A stretch of DNA of 64,000 bases from Neiella litorisoli. GTDB lineage: Bacteria; Pseudomonadota; Gammaproteobacteria; Enterobacterales; Neiellaceae. Positions 28,739 through 40,170 of the stretch are shown here, piece by piece; position 1 is the first letter of the stretch, and each line of letters starts with the position of its first letter. The stretch spans positions 1 through 64,000 of the forward strand of contig NZ_JACXAF010000008.1 of NCBI RefSeq assembly GCF_014773395.1, read 5' to 3'. The notes below the pieces were generated by a model. The model searched no databases. It was not told where the DNA came from and saw nothing but the letters and a program-made list of their open reading frames with translations. Both the position numbers and the translations under genes were made by a program.

Positions 28739-30109
28739 ATGTTTAGTGTCCGCGACATGTTTACCGTTGGCATTGGCCCCAGTAGTTCACATACCGTTGG
28801 CCCAATGCGAGCCGCAGCCGATTTTGTCAACCAACTTGAGCAAAACCAGCAATTAATGGCCGTTACTCAGGTGAAATGTGAACTGTTCGGTTCCCTTGGG
28901 CAAACCGGCAAAGGCCACGGCTCAGGCAAAGCGGTGATTCTCGGGTTGCTCGGGCTAGAGCCTGAAACGGTCGATGTCGATCGGATCCCAGCATTGCTCG
29001 CCGACATCGAAAGCAGCCAACGCATCGCCTTGAAACAGCAGCATATTGTCCGCTTTCCAAGAAAAGGCGCAATTGTGTTTCACCACCGTCAAACCTTGCC
29101 TCAACATAGCAATGGCATGCGCTTGCAAGCCTTTGACGATCAGCAACTGCTGTTGAGTCAGGATTATTACTCCATTGGCGGTGGTTTTGTTGTCACCACC
29201 GAGCAATTCGGCCAACTTGAGCCTCAAAACAATGACGCGGCGTTACCTTTTCCATTCGAAACCAGCGCCGAACTCATGGCCCATTGCCGCGAACAAGGCA
29301 TGACCATCGCGGGGATCATGCAAGCAAATGAGCAAGCATGGTGTGATTATGAACAAATCATCAATCACATCCGCTCGATCGCTGAGGTCATGGAGCAATG
29401 CATTGTTCGCGGTTGTCGCACCCAAGGCGTCCTCCCGGGAGGGTTAAAATTACAACGCAGAGCGCCACTACTAGCACGACAACTCAAAGCAGAACAAAAA
29501 ACCAATCAAGATCCGCTTAATGCCATGGACTGGGTAAACCTCTATGCCCTCGCCGTTAACGAGGAAAACGCCGCCGGCGGCAGAGTGGTGACCGCGCCAA
29601 CGAATGGTGCAGCAGGCGTCATTCCTGCGGTGCTGGCGTACTATCAGCATTTTGTCGGCGAATTGGATGATGACACCCTAGAAACTTTCTTCCTAACGGC
29701 CACCGCAATCGGCTCGTTGTACAAGCACAATGCCTCTATTTCAGGCGCAGAAGTCGGTTGTCAGGGTGAAGTTGGAGTGGCTTGTTCAATGGCTGCAGCG
29801 GCCCTAACGGCGCTACTTGGCGGCAGCAACGGTCAAATCGAAAACGCTGCTGAGATTGGTATGGAGCACAACCTCGGGCTGACCTGTGACCCAATTGGCG
29901 GCTTAGTGCAAGTGCCATGTATTGAGCGCAATGCCATGGGTGCAATTAAAGCAATTAATGCAGCTCGGTTAGCGATGCGCGGCACCGGCGATCACAAGGT
30001 GCCATTAGATAAGGTGATCACAACCATGAGAGACACCGGCCGCGACATGAAAACCAAATACAAAGAAACCGCCAGAGGTGGTTTGGCGGTGAATGTCATT
30101 GAGTGTTAA
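28739..30109 (+). CDS. sdaA: L-serine ammonia-lyase (single chain)
   Basis: Deaminates L-serine to pyruvate using an oxygen-labile [4Fe-4S] cluster. The 456-residue product has the N-terminal beta domain [19 protein letters not shown] and the alpha domain with [37 protein letters not shown] and [20 protein letters not shown]. The cluster cysteines lie in the last two. The N-terminal half contains [15 protein letters not shown]. Length matches E. coli SdaA. Its stop is directly adjacent to the convergent cysB stop with no spacer. Confidence 0.96.
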   Translation: MFSVRDMFTVGIGPSSSHTVGPMRAAADFVNQLEQNQQLMAVTQVKCELFGSLGQTGKGHGSGKAVILGLLGLEPETVDVDRIPALLADIESSQRIALKQQHIVRFPRKGAIVFHHRQTLPQHSNGMRLQAFDDQQLLLSQDYYSIGGGFVVTTEQFGQLEPQNNDAALPFPFETSAELMAHCREQGMTIAGIMQANEQAWCDYEQIINHIRSIAEVMEQCIVRGCRTQGVLPGGLKLQRRAPLLARQLKAEQKTNQDPLNAMDWVNLYALAVNEENAAGGRVVTAPTNGAAGVIPAVLAYYQHFVGELDDDTLETFFLTATAIGSLYKHNASISGAEVGCQGEVGVACSMAAAALTALLGGSNGQIENAAEIGMEHNLGLTCDPIGGLVQVPCIERNAMGAIKAINAARLAMRGTGDHKVPLDKVITTMRDTGRDMKTKYKETARGGLAVNVIEC

Positions 30110-31093
<984 letters not shown>

Positions 31094-31100
31094 TCAATTT

Positions 31101-31129
31101 GCTAACTGTGAGCAGATCATTAAACTTCA
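31101..31129. repeat. copy 1 of a 29-nt sequence shared with the island
   Basis: The stretch beginning gctaactgtgagcagatcat matches 55278-55306 at 25 of 29 positions. Here it sits between divergent cysB and the receiver-TPR gene, 17 nt before the cysB start. A common regulator site is possible. Confidence 0.4.
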
Positions 31130-31182
31130 GTGTAAGAAACCGTATCCTTTTCTCCTACTCAATGGAATAACAATTTAACTGC

Positions 31183-32754
31183 ATGTACGACTTGTTTAGT
31201 CAAAAAAAGGTACTGATTGTTGATGATTTCGCCGAATTTCGGCTGTCATTGCGTTCCATGGTCGATGGCTTTGGCTGTGCCACGGTTGATTTGGCCAAAA
31301 ACGGGGAAGAGGCAGTCGCCCTTTATCAACAAAATCGACACCATATCGTGTTGTGCGATTACAACTTGGGCAAGCAACAAAACGGCCAGCAAGTGCTTGA
31401 AGAAATTAGCCTGCGCGGCTGGTTAAGAGCCGATACCGTGTTTGTGTTGATCACTGCAGAGACATCTCTCAGCATGGTCATGGGAGCGCTGGAATTTCGT
31501 CCTGATGATTATCTGTCGAAGCCAATTAACAAGGCTAATCTGAGAACTCGGCTGACTCGCTTGCTGCAACAAAAATCAGAACTATCCGATATCTACCAAG
31601 CACTTGGTCAGCATGACTACGCCCTAGCCCGCAAACGTTGTGCCGGCCACATTAAAGCCAAAAGCCGCTATGCTGGTGCCTGCTATCGCCTCTTGGCTGA
31701 AATTTTACTGCGTCAGGAAAAGCCCGCCGAAGCCAAGGCCATTTACCAACAAATGGTCGACGTGCGGGCATCGCGCTGGGCGCTGCAGGGTTTGGCAGAA
31801 AGCCATTTTATGCTGGCCGAAATCGATGCCTGTATTGATGTTTCAAAGCAAGTACTAGCCGACAACAGCAGAGCGGTTGATGCCATGGAGCTGCTCGCCA
31901 AATGTTACATGGCGCAAGGGCAATACCCCGAAGCGTATGATTTTATTAAGCAAGCCATCGCCATCTCACCACGCTCGATTAAGCGCCAACGAATCGCCGC
32001 GCAAATCGCCAAGCTAAGCAGCGACCAGCAAGCCGAACTGCGAGCACTACGCCACATCCATGAGCTTGGCATTCACTCAGTGCAAGCCGAGCCAGATGAT
32101 AACGTGAAATACCTGAATATGTTGATTGGCCATGCGGAAGCAGAATCAGGCGTGAATCGACGTCGTTTAATTGCCGAGGCGCAAGACCAGCTGGCTCGGT
32201 TTAGCCGCCACAAAATCGATGAGCGGCACCACTGTCAGGGCTTAATTTTGCAAGCACAGATGGCCCGAGTTCAAGGCTCTCATAAGCAAGCAGAGGAGTT
32301 GTTGACGCAAGTATACGAGCAAGCTCCGGCACTAATGCAACAACAAGACGAGTTGACCTTAGCCATGCTTCAAGAGGGTTTGCAGCAGACGGGCATGGAT
32401 GAGCACAAAGAACATGTCGAGCAACAATTACGGCAATCCCGTGAGCAGCATCAGCAGCGTGAACAAATCGCCGCTAAAAGCACTGAGAACGTTCGTGGCA
32501 TTAAACAATATGAAGCGGGTGATTATGTTGCCGCAATTGCCAGCTTTCGAGATGCCATCGCCAGCAATCCGGCCAGCACGGCGATTACTCTTAATTTGGT
32601 GCAAGCACTGTTGAAACACTTGCCGCCGGGCACCGATCGGATGAAAGTTCGTGATGAATGCACCACATTATTGGATCAACAGCGATTTTTACAACCGAAT
32701 AATCCAAGATATAAGCGATATCAAATGCTGAAGAGTAAGATTCATCAGCTGTAG
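31183..32754 (+). CDS. response regulator: receiver domain plus TPR repeats (second copy)
   Basis: The product is 523 residues. The receiver domain (about 8-130) has VDD, phosphoacceptor Asp59 in LCDYNLGKQQNGQQVLE, and DYLSKPI. TPR-like helical repeats fill the remainder (for example ELLAKCYMAQGQYPEAYDFIKQAIAISP and a last DYVAAIASFRDAIASNPAS). Both the receiver and the NGQQ insert after the phosphosite are shared with the regulator at 9864, so the two are paralogues. This copy is followed 13 nt later by a stand-alone histidine kinase, its likely partner. No DNA-binding domain is seen. Confidence 0.85.
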   Translation: MYDLFSQKKVLIVDDFAEFRLSLRSMVDGFGCATVDLAKNGEEAVALYQQNRHHIVLCDYNLGKQQNGQQVLEEISLRGWLRADTVFVLITAETSLSMVMGALEFRPDDYLSKPINKANLRTRLTRLLQQKSELSDIYQALGQHDYALARKRCAGHIKAKSRYAGACYRLLAEILLRQEKPAEAKAIYQQMVDVRASRWALQGLAESHFMLAEIDACIDVSKQVLADNSRAVDAMELLAKCYMAQGQYPEAYDFIKQAIAISPRSIKRQRIAAQIAKLSSDQQAELRALRHIHELGIHSVQAEPDDNVKYLNMLIGHAEAESGVNRRRLIAEAQDQLARFSRHKIDERHHCQGLILQAQMARVQGSHKQAEELLTQVYEQAPALMQQQDELTLAMLQEGLQQTGMDEHKEHVEQQLRQSREQHQQREQIAAKSTENVRGIKQYEAGDYVAAIASFRDAIASNPASTAITLNLVQALLKHLPPGTDRMKVRDECTTLLDQQRFLQPNNPRYKRYQMLKSKIHQL

Positions 32755-32767
32755 CAGGAATCAATCC

Positions 32768-33457
32768 ATGTCCGAACATCAGTTAGATTTCTCAACCGTG
32801 CTCGCCGCTTGCGTGCATGACATGAAAAACAGCTTGTTTATGTTGCTGCAATCCATCGAGCAGCTCGCAGACAACAATGATCTTCCTGCAGAACAACAGC
32901 AAGAGTTAGCCAAGCTTCACTATGAGGCGTATCGGGTAAATACCAACCTGATGCAGTTGCTCAGTTTGTATCGGATGGAGCGTCAACGCCTCCCGCTCAC
33001 CATCGAAGAATATTTTGTTTCTGATCTATTCGACGAATTAATCGCCAAAAATGCTCTATACCTTGAAAGTAAGGAAATTGTCATCGACACCGATGTCGAT
33101 CCCGACTTGATATGGTATCTCGATGGCGATTTGATCAATAACTTGCTGACCGATGTGGTCAACAATGCGCTGAGATATTGCAATAACAAGTTGCTGCTGA
33201 GCGCCAGAGTCAATGATCAGCAGATGTTGGAAATCATGATTGAAGACGACGGCAGTGGCTATCCTGAACAAATGCTAGCATTTGATACAACCAGTGATTT
33301 GCAGTCGTTGGATATTAAAAATGGCCGCACCGGCTTGGGTTTATACTTTGCCGGATTGATCGCACGTTCACACAAAAATAAATCGGTTCAAGGTAATATT
33401 AAACTCTCTAACGGAGGTCACTTTGGCGGCAGCGTATTTACATTAACGCTACCCTAA
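32768..33457 (+). CDS. stand-alone sensor histidine kinase without sensor domain
   Basis: The 229-residue product consists only of the kinase core. The H-box is CVHDMKNSLFML, with His17 as likely phosphosite. The N-box is LLTDVVNNALRYC, G1 is DDGSGYP, and G2 is GRTGLGLYFA. There is no membrane segment, PAS or HAMP domain, so it is cytosolic and must get its signal from a partner. It follows the receiver-TPR gene by 13 nt in a probable operon, suggesting that the TPR regulator or an associated receptor controls it. Confidence 0.85.
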   Translation: MSEHQLDFSTVLAACVHDMKNSLFMLLQSIEQLADNNDLPAEQQQELAKLHYEAYRVNTNLMQLLSLYRMERQRLPLTIEEYFVSDLFDELIAKNALYLESKEIVIDTDVDPDLIWYLDGDLINNLLTDVVNNALRYCNNKLLLSARVNDQQMLEIMIEDDGSGYPEQMLAFDTTSDLQSLDIKNGRTGLGLYFAGLIARSHKNKSVQGNIKLSNGGHFGGSVFTLTLP

Positions 33458-33524
33458 CGGACCGCTTTTCGATAGAGTATAGAGCCTTGGAATACAAAAA
33501 CTTAATGTACAGGATAATGGTCTA

Positions 33525-34289
33525 ATGACTGGTACGGCAATCATAATTGTAGCGCTGATTGTGGCACTCATCTTTCTTGTCATCATCGTCAATGTGATGC
33601 AACAACAAAAAGAACGTCAAAACACTGAGCGCCGTACAGAAATAGCTCGTCAAAAAGCCATCATCGATGAAACCGAAGATGTCATGCTACTGAGTAGCAA
33701 AATGCCGATGAGTAAACAGCTGATGCGGGTACTGCTGACGCGCGTTGTTAACTCGCTGCAAGCCTGGCAGAAAGTACAAAGTACCGATGAAGTCAATCGT
33801 CGCTTAAAAGACATCAACGGCCAGCTAAAAGAACTCGATAGCAGCTACAGCGAGATCTCCGAGCGCGCCTTTCAGGTGCCGGACAATGAAAAGCAAGCCA
33901 TTGCTTTGTTGCAGGGGCTGAAAAAGCTGCGCTTGCTAATCCGTGCCGAGCACAACAAAGGGCAGGTTTCACCAGCCGTATTTGTCGATGAAGAGAAACG
34001 CATCGACCGCTTACTGATTCGGATTAACTTGGAAAACTTAATGTCGCGCGCAACCGCGTCTATGCTAACCAAGCAATACGGCTCTTGCCGCCAAATGCTT
34101 GATAAAGCAGAAACCGTCATCTCCGCCGTCACTGTTCCCGATGAATATATTGCGGCGAAAATCAGTGACATCGAAGCCTTGAGGGCTGAACTGGCCGCCG
34201 TTAACCGCAAGGTTGAAGAAGAGAATCAAGCCAAGCTGAAACGCAAATCAGACGAAGACGACCTGATTTTCAACAAGAAAAAATGGTAA
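33525..34289 (+). CDS. membrane-anchored coiled-coil protein of unknown function
   Basis: The product is 254 residues. One N-terminal transmembrane helix (about residues 4-25) is followed by a long, charged, mostly helical cytoplasmic region with coiled-coil character (RRLKDINGQLKELDSSYSEI; IEALRAELAAVNRKVEEENQ). The basic C-terminus ends KRKSDEDDLIFNKKKW. No domain is recognised. It lies 67 nt after the histidine kinase and may belong to the same operon. A strong terminator follows, closing the unit. Confidence 0.65.
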   Translation: MTGTAIIIVALIVALIFLVIIVNVMQQQKERQNTERRTEIARQKAIIDETEDVMLLSSKMPMSKQLMRVLLTRVVNSLQAWQKVQSTDEVNRRLKDINGQLKELDSSYSEISERAFQVPDNEKQAIALLQGLKKLRLLIRAEHNKGQVSPAVFVDEEKRIDRLLIRINLENLMSRATASMLTKQYGSCRQMLDKAETVISAVTVPDEYIAAKISDIEALRAELAAVNRKVEEENQAKLKRKSDEDDLIFNKKKW

Positions 34290-34307
34290 TTCAAATTATT
34301 CACTAAG

Positions 34308-34331
34308 CGGGCTGAAAAGCCCGTTTTTTTT
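34308..34331 (+). terminator. intrinsic terminator of the kinase operon
   Basis: The stem cgggct/agcccg with a GAAA loop is followed by eight Ts, 18 nt past the stop of the coiled-coil gene. Confidence 0.9.
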
Positions 34332-34344
34332 GCCTCGAACAAGG

Positions 34345-34377
34345 CATAAAAAAACCACCGCAACTTGCGGTGGTTTT
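34345..34377 (-). terminator. intrinsic terminator of topA
   Basis: The perfect arms aaaaccaccgcaa and ttgcggtggtttt run on the minus strand into the complement of the A-run at 34348-34354. It is also usable from the plus strand. It lies 17 nt past the topA stop. Confidence 0.88.
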
Positions 34378-34393
34378 TGTCATTTGATGACCG

Positions 34394-37048
34394 TTACTTT
34401 TTCTTGGCCTTAGTGGTTTTAGTCGCTTTCTTGGCTTTGGTCTGCTCTTGGTGCCACTGACCATCGCGATAATGCGCCACCCACCCTGTCGCCTTGCCAT
34501 CGACTTCTGACATCACATACTGCTCTTTGTTCTTACGGCTGAAACGAACCAGAGCAGGATTGCCATCAGGATCTTTCGCTGGCGCATCGGCTAAGTAATA
34601 GAACTTCGGCGAGATGCGATCCCTGAATCGAGCCAACTCCTCGACCAGCGGCGCACGCGTTTCCCGCGATTTCGGGAAAGTGCTGGCCGCTAAGAAAATC
34701 CCTGCAGCGCCATCACGCAGCACAAAGTGTGCATCGGACTTTTCACATGGCAATTCGGGCAACATCACTGGATCTTCTTTCGGTGGCGCTGGCTCACCAT
34801 TTTTCAGCAGCTTACGTGTGTTTTTGCAGGTTTCACTGGTGCAGGCAAAGTACTTACCGAAGCGACCATTGAGCAACTGCATATCAGAGCTACAGCGATC
34901 ACATTCAATAACTGGACCGTCGTAACCTTTAATCTTGAACTCACCTTTTTCGACAATGTAACCATCACAGCGAGGATTGTTACCACAGACGTGAAGCTTA
35001 CGTTCTGTGTCGATCAAGTAGCTGTCCATGGCGGTGCCACATTTAGGGCAACGGTCCTTCGCCATCAGCGACTCAGTTTCTGATTCAAGCGCTGACTCAG
35101 CCTCATCGCCAGACGTCAGGTTCATGGTGTTGTTGCAGCGCTCTTTTGGCGGCAAGGCATACCCCGAACAGCCCAAAAACACGCCGGTACGCGCAGTACG
35201 AATACCCATTGGGCGATTACATTTGCTGCATGGAATGTCGGTCATCACCATTTGGTTATCTGACATTCCGCCTTCCTCAGCAGGCAACTCGGCAGTTTCT
35301 AATTTGCCCGAGAAATCGGCATAGAACACATCCAGCACATCGAGCCAGTTTTGTTCACCAGAAGCGACCTGATCAAGCGTGCTCTCCATCTGCGCCGTAA
35401 AGTCATAACTCATCAAATCATCAAAGTTCTGCATGAGTCGATCAGTGACGATTTCGCCCATTTTCTCAGCGTAAAAGCGGCGCGCTTCGAGGCGCACATA
35501 TCCGCGATCCTGAATGGTTGAAATGATGCTGGCGTAGGTAGAGGGGCGGCCAATGCCGCGCTTTTCAAGCTCTTTTACCAATGACGCTTCGCTAAAACGC
35601 GCGGGCGGTTTAGTAAAGTGCTGTTTCTGCTCTAACTTTTCTTTGTTAATTGCCTGGCCTTTGGTGACCGCAGGTAAGATCACTTCATCTTCAGCCTTGC
35701 GAACCAGCGGCGCTAAAACACGCGTCCAACCATCAAATTTGAGGGTGCGGCCACTAGCGCGGAATTCATAATCGCCGGCTTGCACCGTTAGCTTGGTGGC
35801 GTCGTATTCAGCTGGGACCATCTGGCAGGCAACAAATTGCTTCCAAATCAGCTCATAGAGGCGTTCTGCGTCTCTTTCGACACCAGACAGTTGCGATGCC
35901 AGCAAATTAACATCAGAAGGCCGTATCGCTTCGTGAGCTTCTTGCGCATTGTCCTTGCTGCCATAGACATTGGCCGACTGTGGCAAATAGTTGCTACCAA
36001 AATTAGCACCAATGTAATCGCGACAGGCCGCTACCGCTTGCTGACTCAAATTAGTTGAGTCGGTACGCATATACGTAATGTGACCAGCCTCATAAAGACG
36101 CTGCGCCAGCATCATGGTTTTCTTGACGCCAAAACCAAGACGAGTGCTAGCCGCTTGCTGCAAAGTCGAGGTAATAAACGGTGCCGAAGGGCGGGAGCGG
36201 CTCGGTTTCGTTTCGCGATCAGCGACAACAAACGACGAGGCATTAATCGCTGCCACGGCAGCATTGGCCTGCTCTTCATTAACCGCTTTAAATGCTTTGC
36301 CCGCATAACGCTGTAACTCGGCGCGGAACTGTTCGCCAGAGACGCTCAAATCAGCATGAATACGCCAGAACTCTTCTGGGGTAAAAGCTTTGATTTCACG
36401 CTCTCGCTCAACCACTAGGCGCACCGCAACCGATTGCACTCGGCCGGCAGAAAGGCCACGAGCGACCTTTTTCCACAACAGTGGCGACACCATAAAACCG
36501 ACGACCCGATCAAGAAAGCGTCGCGCTTGCTGGGCATTCACCCGATCCGTGTTGAGGTGCGCCGGATTAGCAAATGCCGCTTTGATCGCCGTTTTAGTAA
36601 TTTCGTTAAATACCACCCGTTGATACCGCTCAGGATCGCCACCGATCACTTGTTGCAAGTGCCAGGCAATGGCCTCTCCCTCGCGGTCCAAATCCGTTGC
36701 CAGATAAATGTTGTCAGCTTTGGCGGCAAGTGTTTTTAGCTCGTTGACCACTTTCTCTTTGCCGGGCAGCACTTCGTAACTGGCTTGCCATCCTTTATTC
36801 GGATCGACGCCCATGCGCGTGACCAGAGCCGCCTGCTCTTTTTGCTTCTTGAGCTTAGCTTTTTGCTCGGGCGACATTCCCGCAGTAGAGGTCCGTTTGC
36901 GATTAGCAGTCGAAGAAGATGACCGCGCGCCTGTCGGCAAGTCACGGATATGGCCGACACTGGACTTCACGATGAAATCCTTGCCTAAGTATTTATTAAT
37001 AGTCTTCGCCTTGGCGGGCGACTCCACTATGACCAGCGATTTTCCCAT
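34394..37048 (-). CDS. topA: DNA topoisomerase I
   Basis: A type IA topoisomerase that relaxes negative supercoils. The 884-residue product begins with the Toprim domain ([19 protein letters not shown]; later [15 protein letters not shown]) and has the catalytic tyrosine in [12 protein letters not shown]. The C-terminal part has three four-cysteine zinc ribbons (starting at [18 protein letters not shown] and CDRCSSDMQ), a ribbon-like [15 protein letters not shown] domain and a Lys-rich tail. A low-complexity [15 protein letters not shown] insert in the Toprim region is notable. Length is close to E. coli (865). Monocistronic. Confidence 0.97.
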   Translation of the reverse strand: MGKSLVIVESPAKAKTINKYLGKDFIVKSSVGHIRDLPTGARSSSSTANRKRTSTAGMSPEQKAKLKKQKEQAALVTRMGVDPNKGWQASYEVLPGKEKVVNELKTLAAKADNIYLATDLDREGEAIAWHLQQVIGGDPERYQRVVFNEITKTAIKAAFANPAHLNTDRVNAQQARRFLDRVVGFMVSPLLWKKVARGLSAGRVQSVAVRLVVEREREIKAFTPEEFWRIHADLSVSGEQFRAELQRYAGKAFKAVNEEQANAAVAAINASSFVVADRETKPSRSRPSAPFITSTLQQAASTRLGFGVKKTMMLAQRLYEAGHITYMRTDSTNLSQQAVAACRDYIGANFGSNYLPQSANVYGSKDNAQEAHEAIRPSDVNLLASQLSGVERDAERLYELIWKQFVACQMVPAEYDATKLTVQAGDYEFRASGRTLKFDGWTRVLAPLVRKAEDEVILPAVTKGQAINKEKLEQKQHFTKPPARFSEASLVKELEKRGIGRPSTYASIISTIQDRGYVRLEARRFYAEKMGEIVTDRLMQNFDDLMSYDFTAQMESTLDQVASGEQNWLDVLDVFYADFSGKLETAELPAEEGGMSDNQMVMTDIPCSKCNRPMGIRTARTGVFLGCSGYALPPKERCNNTMNLTSGDEAESALESETESLMAKDRCPKCGTAMDSYLIDTERKLHVCGNNPRCDGYIVEKGEFKIKGYDGPVIECDRCSSDMQLLNGRFGKYFACTSETCKNTRKLLKNGEPAPPKEDPVMLPELPCEKSDAHFVLRDGAAGIFLAASTFPKSRETRAPLVEELARFRDRISPKFYYLADAPAKDPDGNPALVRFSRKNKEQYVMSEVDGKATGWVAHYRDGQWHQEQTKAKKATKTTKAKKK

Positions 37049-37333
37049 AAAGATTACTGCTGTCCTTCAAACGATAAGTGGCAAAAAAAGAAGCGTATAT
37101 ATAGAGGCATAACGCCCCAGATGCAAGGATGTCAACTTTTCATTGCAAATTTTTCTCCAACAAATGACATCTAAACTTGCATCTTTTAACCTGTTTGCCG
37201 AGTTGATTCGCCCCAGATAAACCTGTAAAACGAGCAATTACTCGAGCAAGGAAGACCTTGCCTTTTCTAACAAAAAATAGTTCCGCACCCGATTACGCGA
37301 ACAGCATCAGGTCAAAAGAGAGGCTCCTAGGTA

Positions 37334-38674
37334 ATGACCTATCAAGAATACAATTTTGATGGACTGGTTGGTCCAAATCACAATTACGCTGGTTTATCTT
37401 TCGGCAATGTCGCCTCAACGGGCAATGCGAATTCCGCTTCCAATCCACAACAAGCCGCGTTACAAGGATTGGCCAAGATGCGCAAACTGATGTCGTTGGG
37501 CATCCCACAGGGCGTTTTCGCGCCGCAGCAGCGCCCTCATGTGCAAGCATTGCGCGCCATCGGATTCAGCGGTACTGATGCGGATGTGATGAGCCAAGCG
37601 CTGCAACAAGCACCAGCCATTTTTAACGCCTGTGTTTCTGCTTCTTCGATGTGGACGGCCAATGCGGCAACCGTATCACCGAGCCCAGACACCGCTGATG
37701 GCAAGGTTCATTTCAGTGCCGCCAATCTAGTCAACAAATTTCACCGTTCGCTTGAGCATCCTTTCACGACGGCTTTACTTGAGCGTGTTTTTCCAAGCCA
37801 AGCGCACTTTGTTCATCACGGCGCACTGCCAATGAGCGATCATTTTGGCGATGAGGGCGCAGCCAATCACACCCGTTTTTGCAATGGCTACGCTAGCGAA
37901 GGCGTAGAGTTTTTTGTCTACGGTAAAGCGGCATTTGATAGCAGCAAACCCCAGCCCCAAAAATTTCCTGCTCGGCAGACTCTCGAGGCCAGTCAAGCTG
38001 TCGCCAGACGCCACGGTTTGGCGGCCAATCGCACCGTCTATTCACAGCAGAATCCAGCCGTGATCGATGCCGGCGTATTCCACAACGATGTGATTTCAGT
38101 TGGCAATGGTAACGCGTTGTTTTACCACGAATTAGCCTTTGCCGATGAAGCACAAACAAAAGCCGACTTAGTGCAAGCTTTTGACGGTTTGGGCGAGATG
38201 GAATTTATCAAAGTTCCGACCGCAGAAGTGCCGGTTGCTGATGCTGTTGCCAGCTACTTATTCAACACTCAATTAATTACCTTGAACGGTGAAATGGCGT
38301 TGATCGCGCCCACCGAATGTCAGCAAACAGAATCAGTCCATCGTTATCTGACTAACTTACTAAAACAAAACACCGCAATTCAGCATGTTGAATACATCGA
38401 CGTGAAACAGAGCATGCAAAACGGCGGTGGCCCAGCTTGCTTGCGCTTGCGTGTGGTACTGAGCGAACAAGAGCAGGCTGCTGTTAACCAAGCCTGTGTT
38501 ATGAATGAGACTAAAATCAGTGCCCTAGAAGCGTGGGTGAAGCAACATTACCGCGATCGCGTGGATGTTGCCGATCTCGCCGATCCGCAGTTCGTCCAGG
38601 AGTGTAACACCGCGCTTGATGAACTGACTCAACTGCTTCAACTAGGCTCGATTTACCCGTTTCAGCAGGCCTGA
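37334..38674 (+). CDS. astB: N-succinylarginine dihydrolase
   Basis: AstB is the second enzyme of the arginine succinyltransferase pathway, releasing CO2 and two ammonia from succinylarginine. The 446-residue product matches the family from its N-terminus ([18 protein letters not shown]), through [30 protein letters not shown] and [15 protein letters not shown], which carries the catalytic-region cysteine. The other ast genes are not nearby, so the pathway is split in this genome or is encoded elsewhere. GAGG lies upstream of the ATG. A repeat-like element and a terminator follow. Confidence 0.96.
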   Translation: MTYQEYNFDGLVGPNHNYAGLSFGNVASTGNANSASNPQQAALQGLAKMRKLMSLGIPQGVFAPQQRPHVQALRAIGFSGTDADVMSQALQQAPAIFNACVSASSMWTANAATVSPSPDTADGKVHFSAANLVNKFHRSLEHPFTTALLERVFPSQAHFVHHGALPMSDHFGDEGAANHTRFCNGYASEGVEFFVYGKAAFDSSKPQPQKFPARQTLEASQAVARRHGLAANRTVYSQQNPAVIDAGVFHNDVISVGNGNALFYHELAFADEAQTKADLVQAFDGLGEMEFIKVPTAEVPVADAVASYLFNTQLITLNGEMALIAPTECQQTESVHRYLTNLLKQNTAIQHVEYIDVKQSMQNGGGPACLRLRVVLSEQEQAAVNQACVMNETKISALEAWVKQHYRDRVDVADLADPQFVQECNTALDELTQLLQLGSIYPFQQA

Positions 38675-38721
38675 CAAACCACGCAGGTTTTCCAGCAAAA
38701 GCAAAGAGGCAAGAATCAACA

Positions 38722-38786
38722 CGACAAGACGCCGTGAAATCATCCCTGATGGCTCAACCGCCGCTCCCTGCGGCGGATGCTTGTCG
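38722..38786. repeat. cloverleaf-like intergenic repeat element
   Basis: The outer arms cgacaag (38722-38728) and cttgtcg (38780-38786) enclose two inner hairpins. One is atca-tccc-tgat, flanked by gcc/ggc (38731-38753). The other is a strong ccgccgc/gcggcgg with loop tccct (38758-38776). The whole folds as a three-way junction. Similar phrases of the type ACGCCGTGAAT..CATCCCTG..GGCTC are familiar as intergenic repeats in several gammaproteobacteria, from memory. Only one copy is in this window. Confidence 0.55.
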
Positions 38787-38868
38787 GATTGCCCCTTGCC
38801 CCTTTCCTAGCGAAGCCAATCGCCCTGTTCGTCTAGCCGAACTAACATCAACGCCAAACGGCGGCCAC

Positions 38869-38899
38869 AAAAAAACCGGAGCTAAGCTCCGGTTTTTTT
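38869..38899. terminator. bidirectional terminator between astB and the peroxiredoxin gene
   Basis: The stem accggagct/agctccggt is flanked by an A-run on the left and seven Ts on the right, so it works on both strands. On the minus strand it lies 28 nt past the peroxiredoxin stop. Confidence 0.85.
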
Positions 38900-38926
38900 A
38901 TTTAACGCTTAAAATGGGCTGCGAAA

Positions 38927-39532
38927 TTACAGGCCTTCAGCGTTTTCAGACAAGTACTTAGCAACACCTTCTGGTGACGCGTCCATACCTTCTTTACCTT
39001 CTTCCCACTGTGCAGGGCAAACTTCACCGTTTTTCTCGTGGAAGTTCAGGGCGTCAACCATACGCAGCATTTCGTCAACGTTACGGCCCAAAGGCAGATC
39101 GTTTACGACTTGGTGACGAACGTTACCTTCAGCATCGATCAGGAAAGAACCGCGGAATGCAACGCCAGCTTCTGGGTGCTCAACATCGTAGGCTTGGCAG
39201 ATTTCGTGTTTGATATCAGCAACCAGTGGGTATTTAACCGCACCGATACCACCATCTTCGATGGCAGTGTTACGCCAAGCGTTGTGAGAGAAGTGAGAAT
39301 CGATAGATACACCGATTACTTTCACGCCGCGTTTTTCGAACTCTTCGATACGGTGATCAAAAGCAATCAACTCAGAAGGACAAACGAAAGTGAAGTCCAG
39401 TGGGTAGAAGAAAACTACCGCTTTTGAACCAGCGATGTACTCTTTCAGGTTGAAGCTATCAACGATTTCACCGTTACCAAGTACCGCAGCAGCAGTAAAA
39501 TCCGGGGCGGGACGACCAACTAAAACAGCCAT
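38927..39532 (-). CDS. typical 2-Cys peroxiredoxin
   Basis: Reduces hydrogen peroxide and organic peroxides using two cysteines. The 201-residue product has the peroxidatic Cys51 in FTFVCPSE and the resolving Cys172 in GEVCPAQW, plus the GVSIDSHFSHNAW segment typical of the AhpC/Prx1 group. There is no adjacent ahpF. It lies 59 nt downstream of grxD on the same strand and may share its transcript. Codon use is strongly biased, indicating high expression. Other plausible names are prxA and ahpC-like; a single symbol is not assigned. Confidence 0.93.
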   Translation of the reverse strand: MAVLVGRPAPDFTAAAVLGNGEIVDSFNLKEYIAGSKAVVFFYPLDFTFVCPSELIAFDHRIEEFEKRGVKVIGVSIDSHFSHNAWRNTAIEDGGIGAVKYPLVADIKHEICQAYDVEHPEAGVAFRGSFLIDAEGNVRHQVVNDLPLGRNVDEMLRMVDALNFHEKNGEVCPAQWEEGKEGMDASPEGVAKYLSENAEGL

Positions 39533-39591
39533 TGTTTATCTCCATTTTATGAGGCTCTGGCCCCCTTTTGGGCCAGCTACCAGATGTTCAA

Positions 39592-39942
39592 TTATTCCGA
39601 CGCGGACTCGCTCGCATCATCAGCATATTTTGCCGCAGTTTCCTTGATCATTGGTTGCAACTCGCCCTGTTGGAACATCTCGATAATGATGTCACAACCA
39701 CCAATCAGCTCGCCGTCAATCCACAATTGTGGGAAGGTAGGCCAATTGGCATAGGCAGGGAGCTCTGCGCGAATGTCAGGGTTTTGCAAAATATCAACGT
39801 AAGCAAAGCGCTCTCCACATTGCATCAGCACTTGCGCTGCTTGAGAGGAGAACCCACAACTCGGCAATTTTGGCGAGCCCTTCATGTAAAGAAGGATTGG
39901 GTTTTCGGCGATTTGCTTTTTGATACGGTCCAGCGTTTCCAT
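39592..39942 (-). CDS. grxD: monothiol glutaredoxin Grx4
   Basis: The 116-residue glutaredoxin has the monothiol active site CGFS (Cys29), the WPTFPQLWIDGELIGGCDI segment that binds glutathione, and the MKGSPKLPSCGFS context of Grx4. These proteins coordinate a shared [2Fe-2S] cluster with glutathione and deliver or sense iron-sulfur. A Ser/Glu-rich tail (DDASESASE) follows. It lies upstream of the peroxiredoxin gene and is divergent from sodB, making a small redox cluster. Confidence 0.95.
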   Translation of the reverse strand: METLDRIKKQIAENPILLYMKGSPKLPSCGFSSQAAQVLMQCGERFAYVDILQNPDIRAELPAYANWPTFPQLWIDGELIGGCDIIIEMFQQGELQPMIKETAAKYADDASESASE

Positions 39943-40170
39943 AAATGTTCTCTTTTAGCCTTAGAATTTCTTTCAGAGGCAACATTGTACGCAGCTAGTG
40001 TAGCGAATCAAACCAACAGTTGGAGTGGTTTTTGCCTATTAGTTTGATAGGTAGAGACATTCAAAAAATACTAAATGTAGCTTTTCGTTTTTTAAATACC
40101 CGTTAGAATACGGTCAGTATAAGAAAATCATCAAAAAGGGCATCATACCCTGCCAATGGAGACGAGAGAT

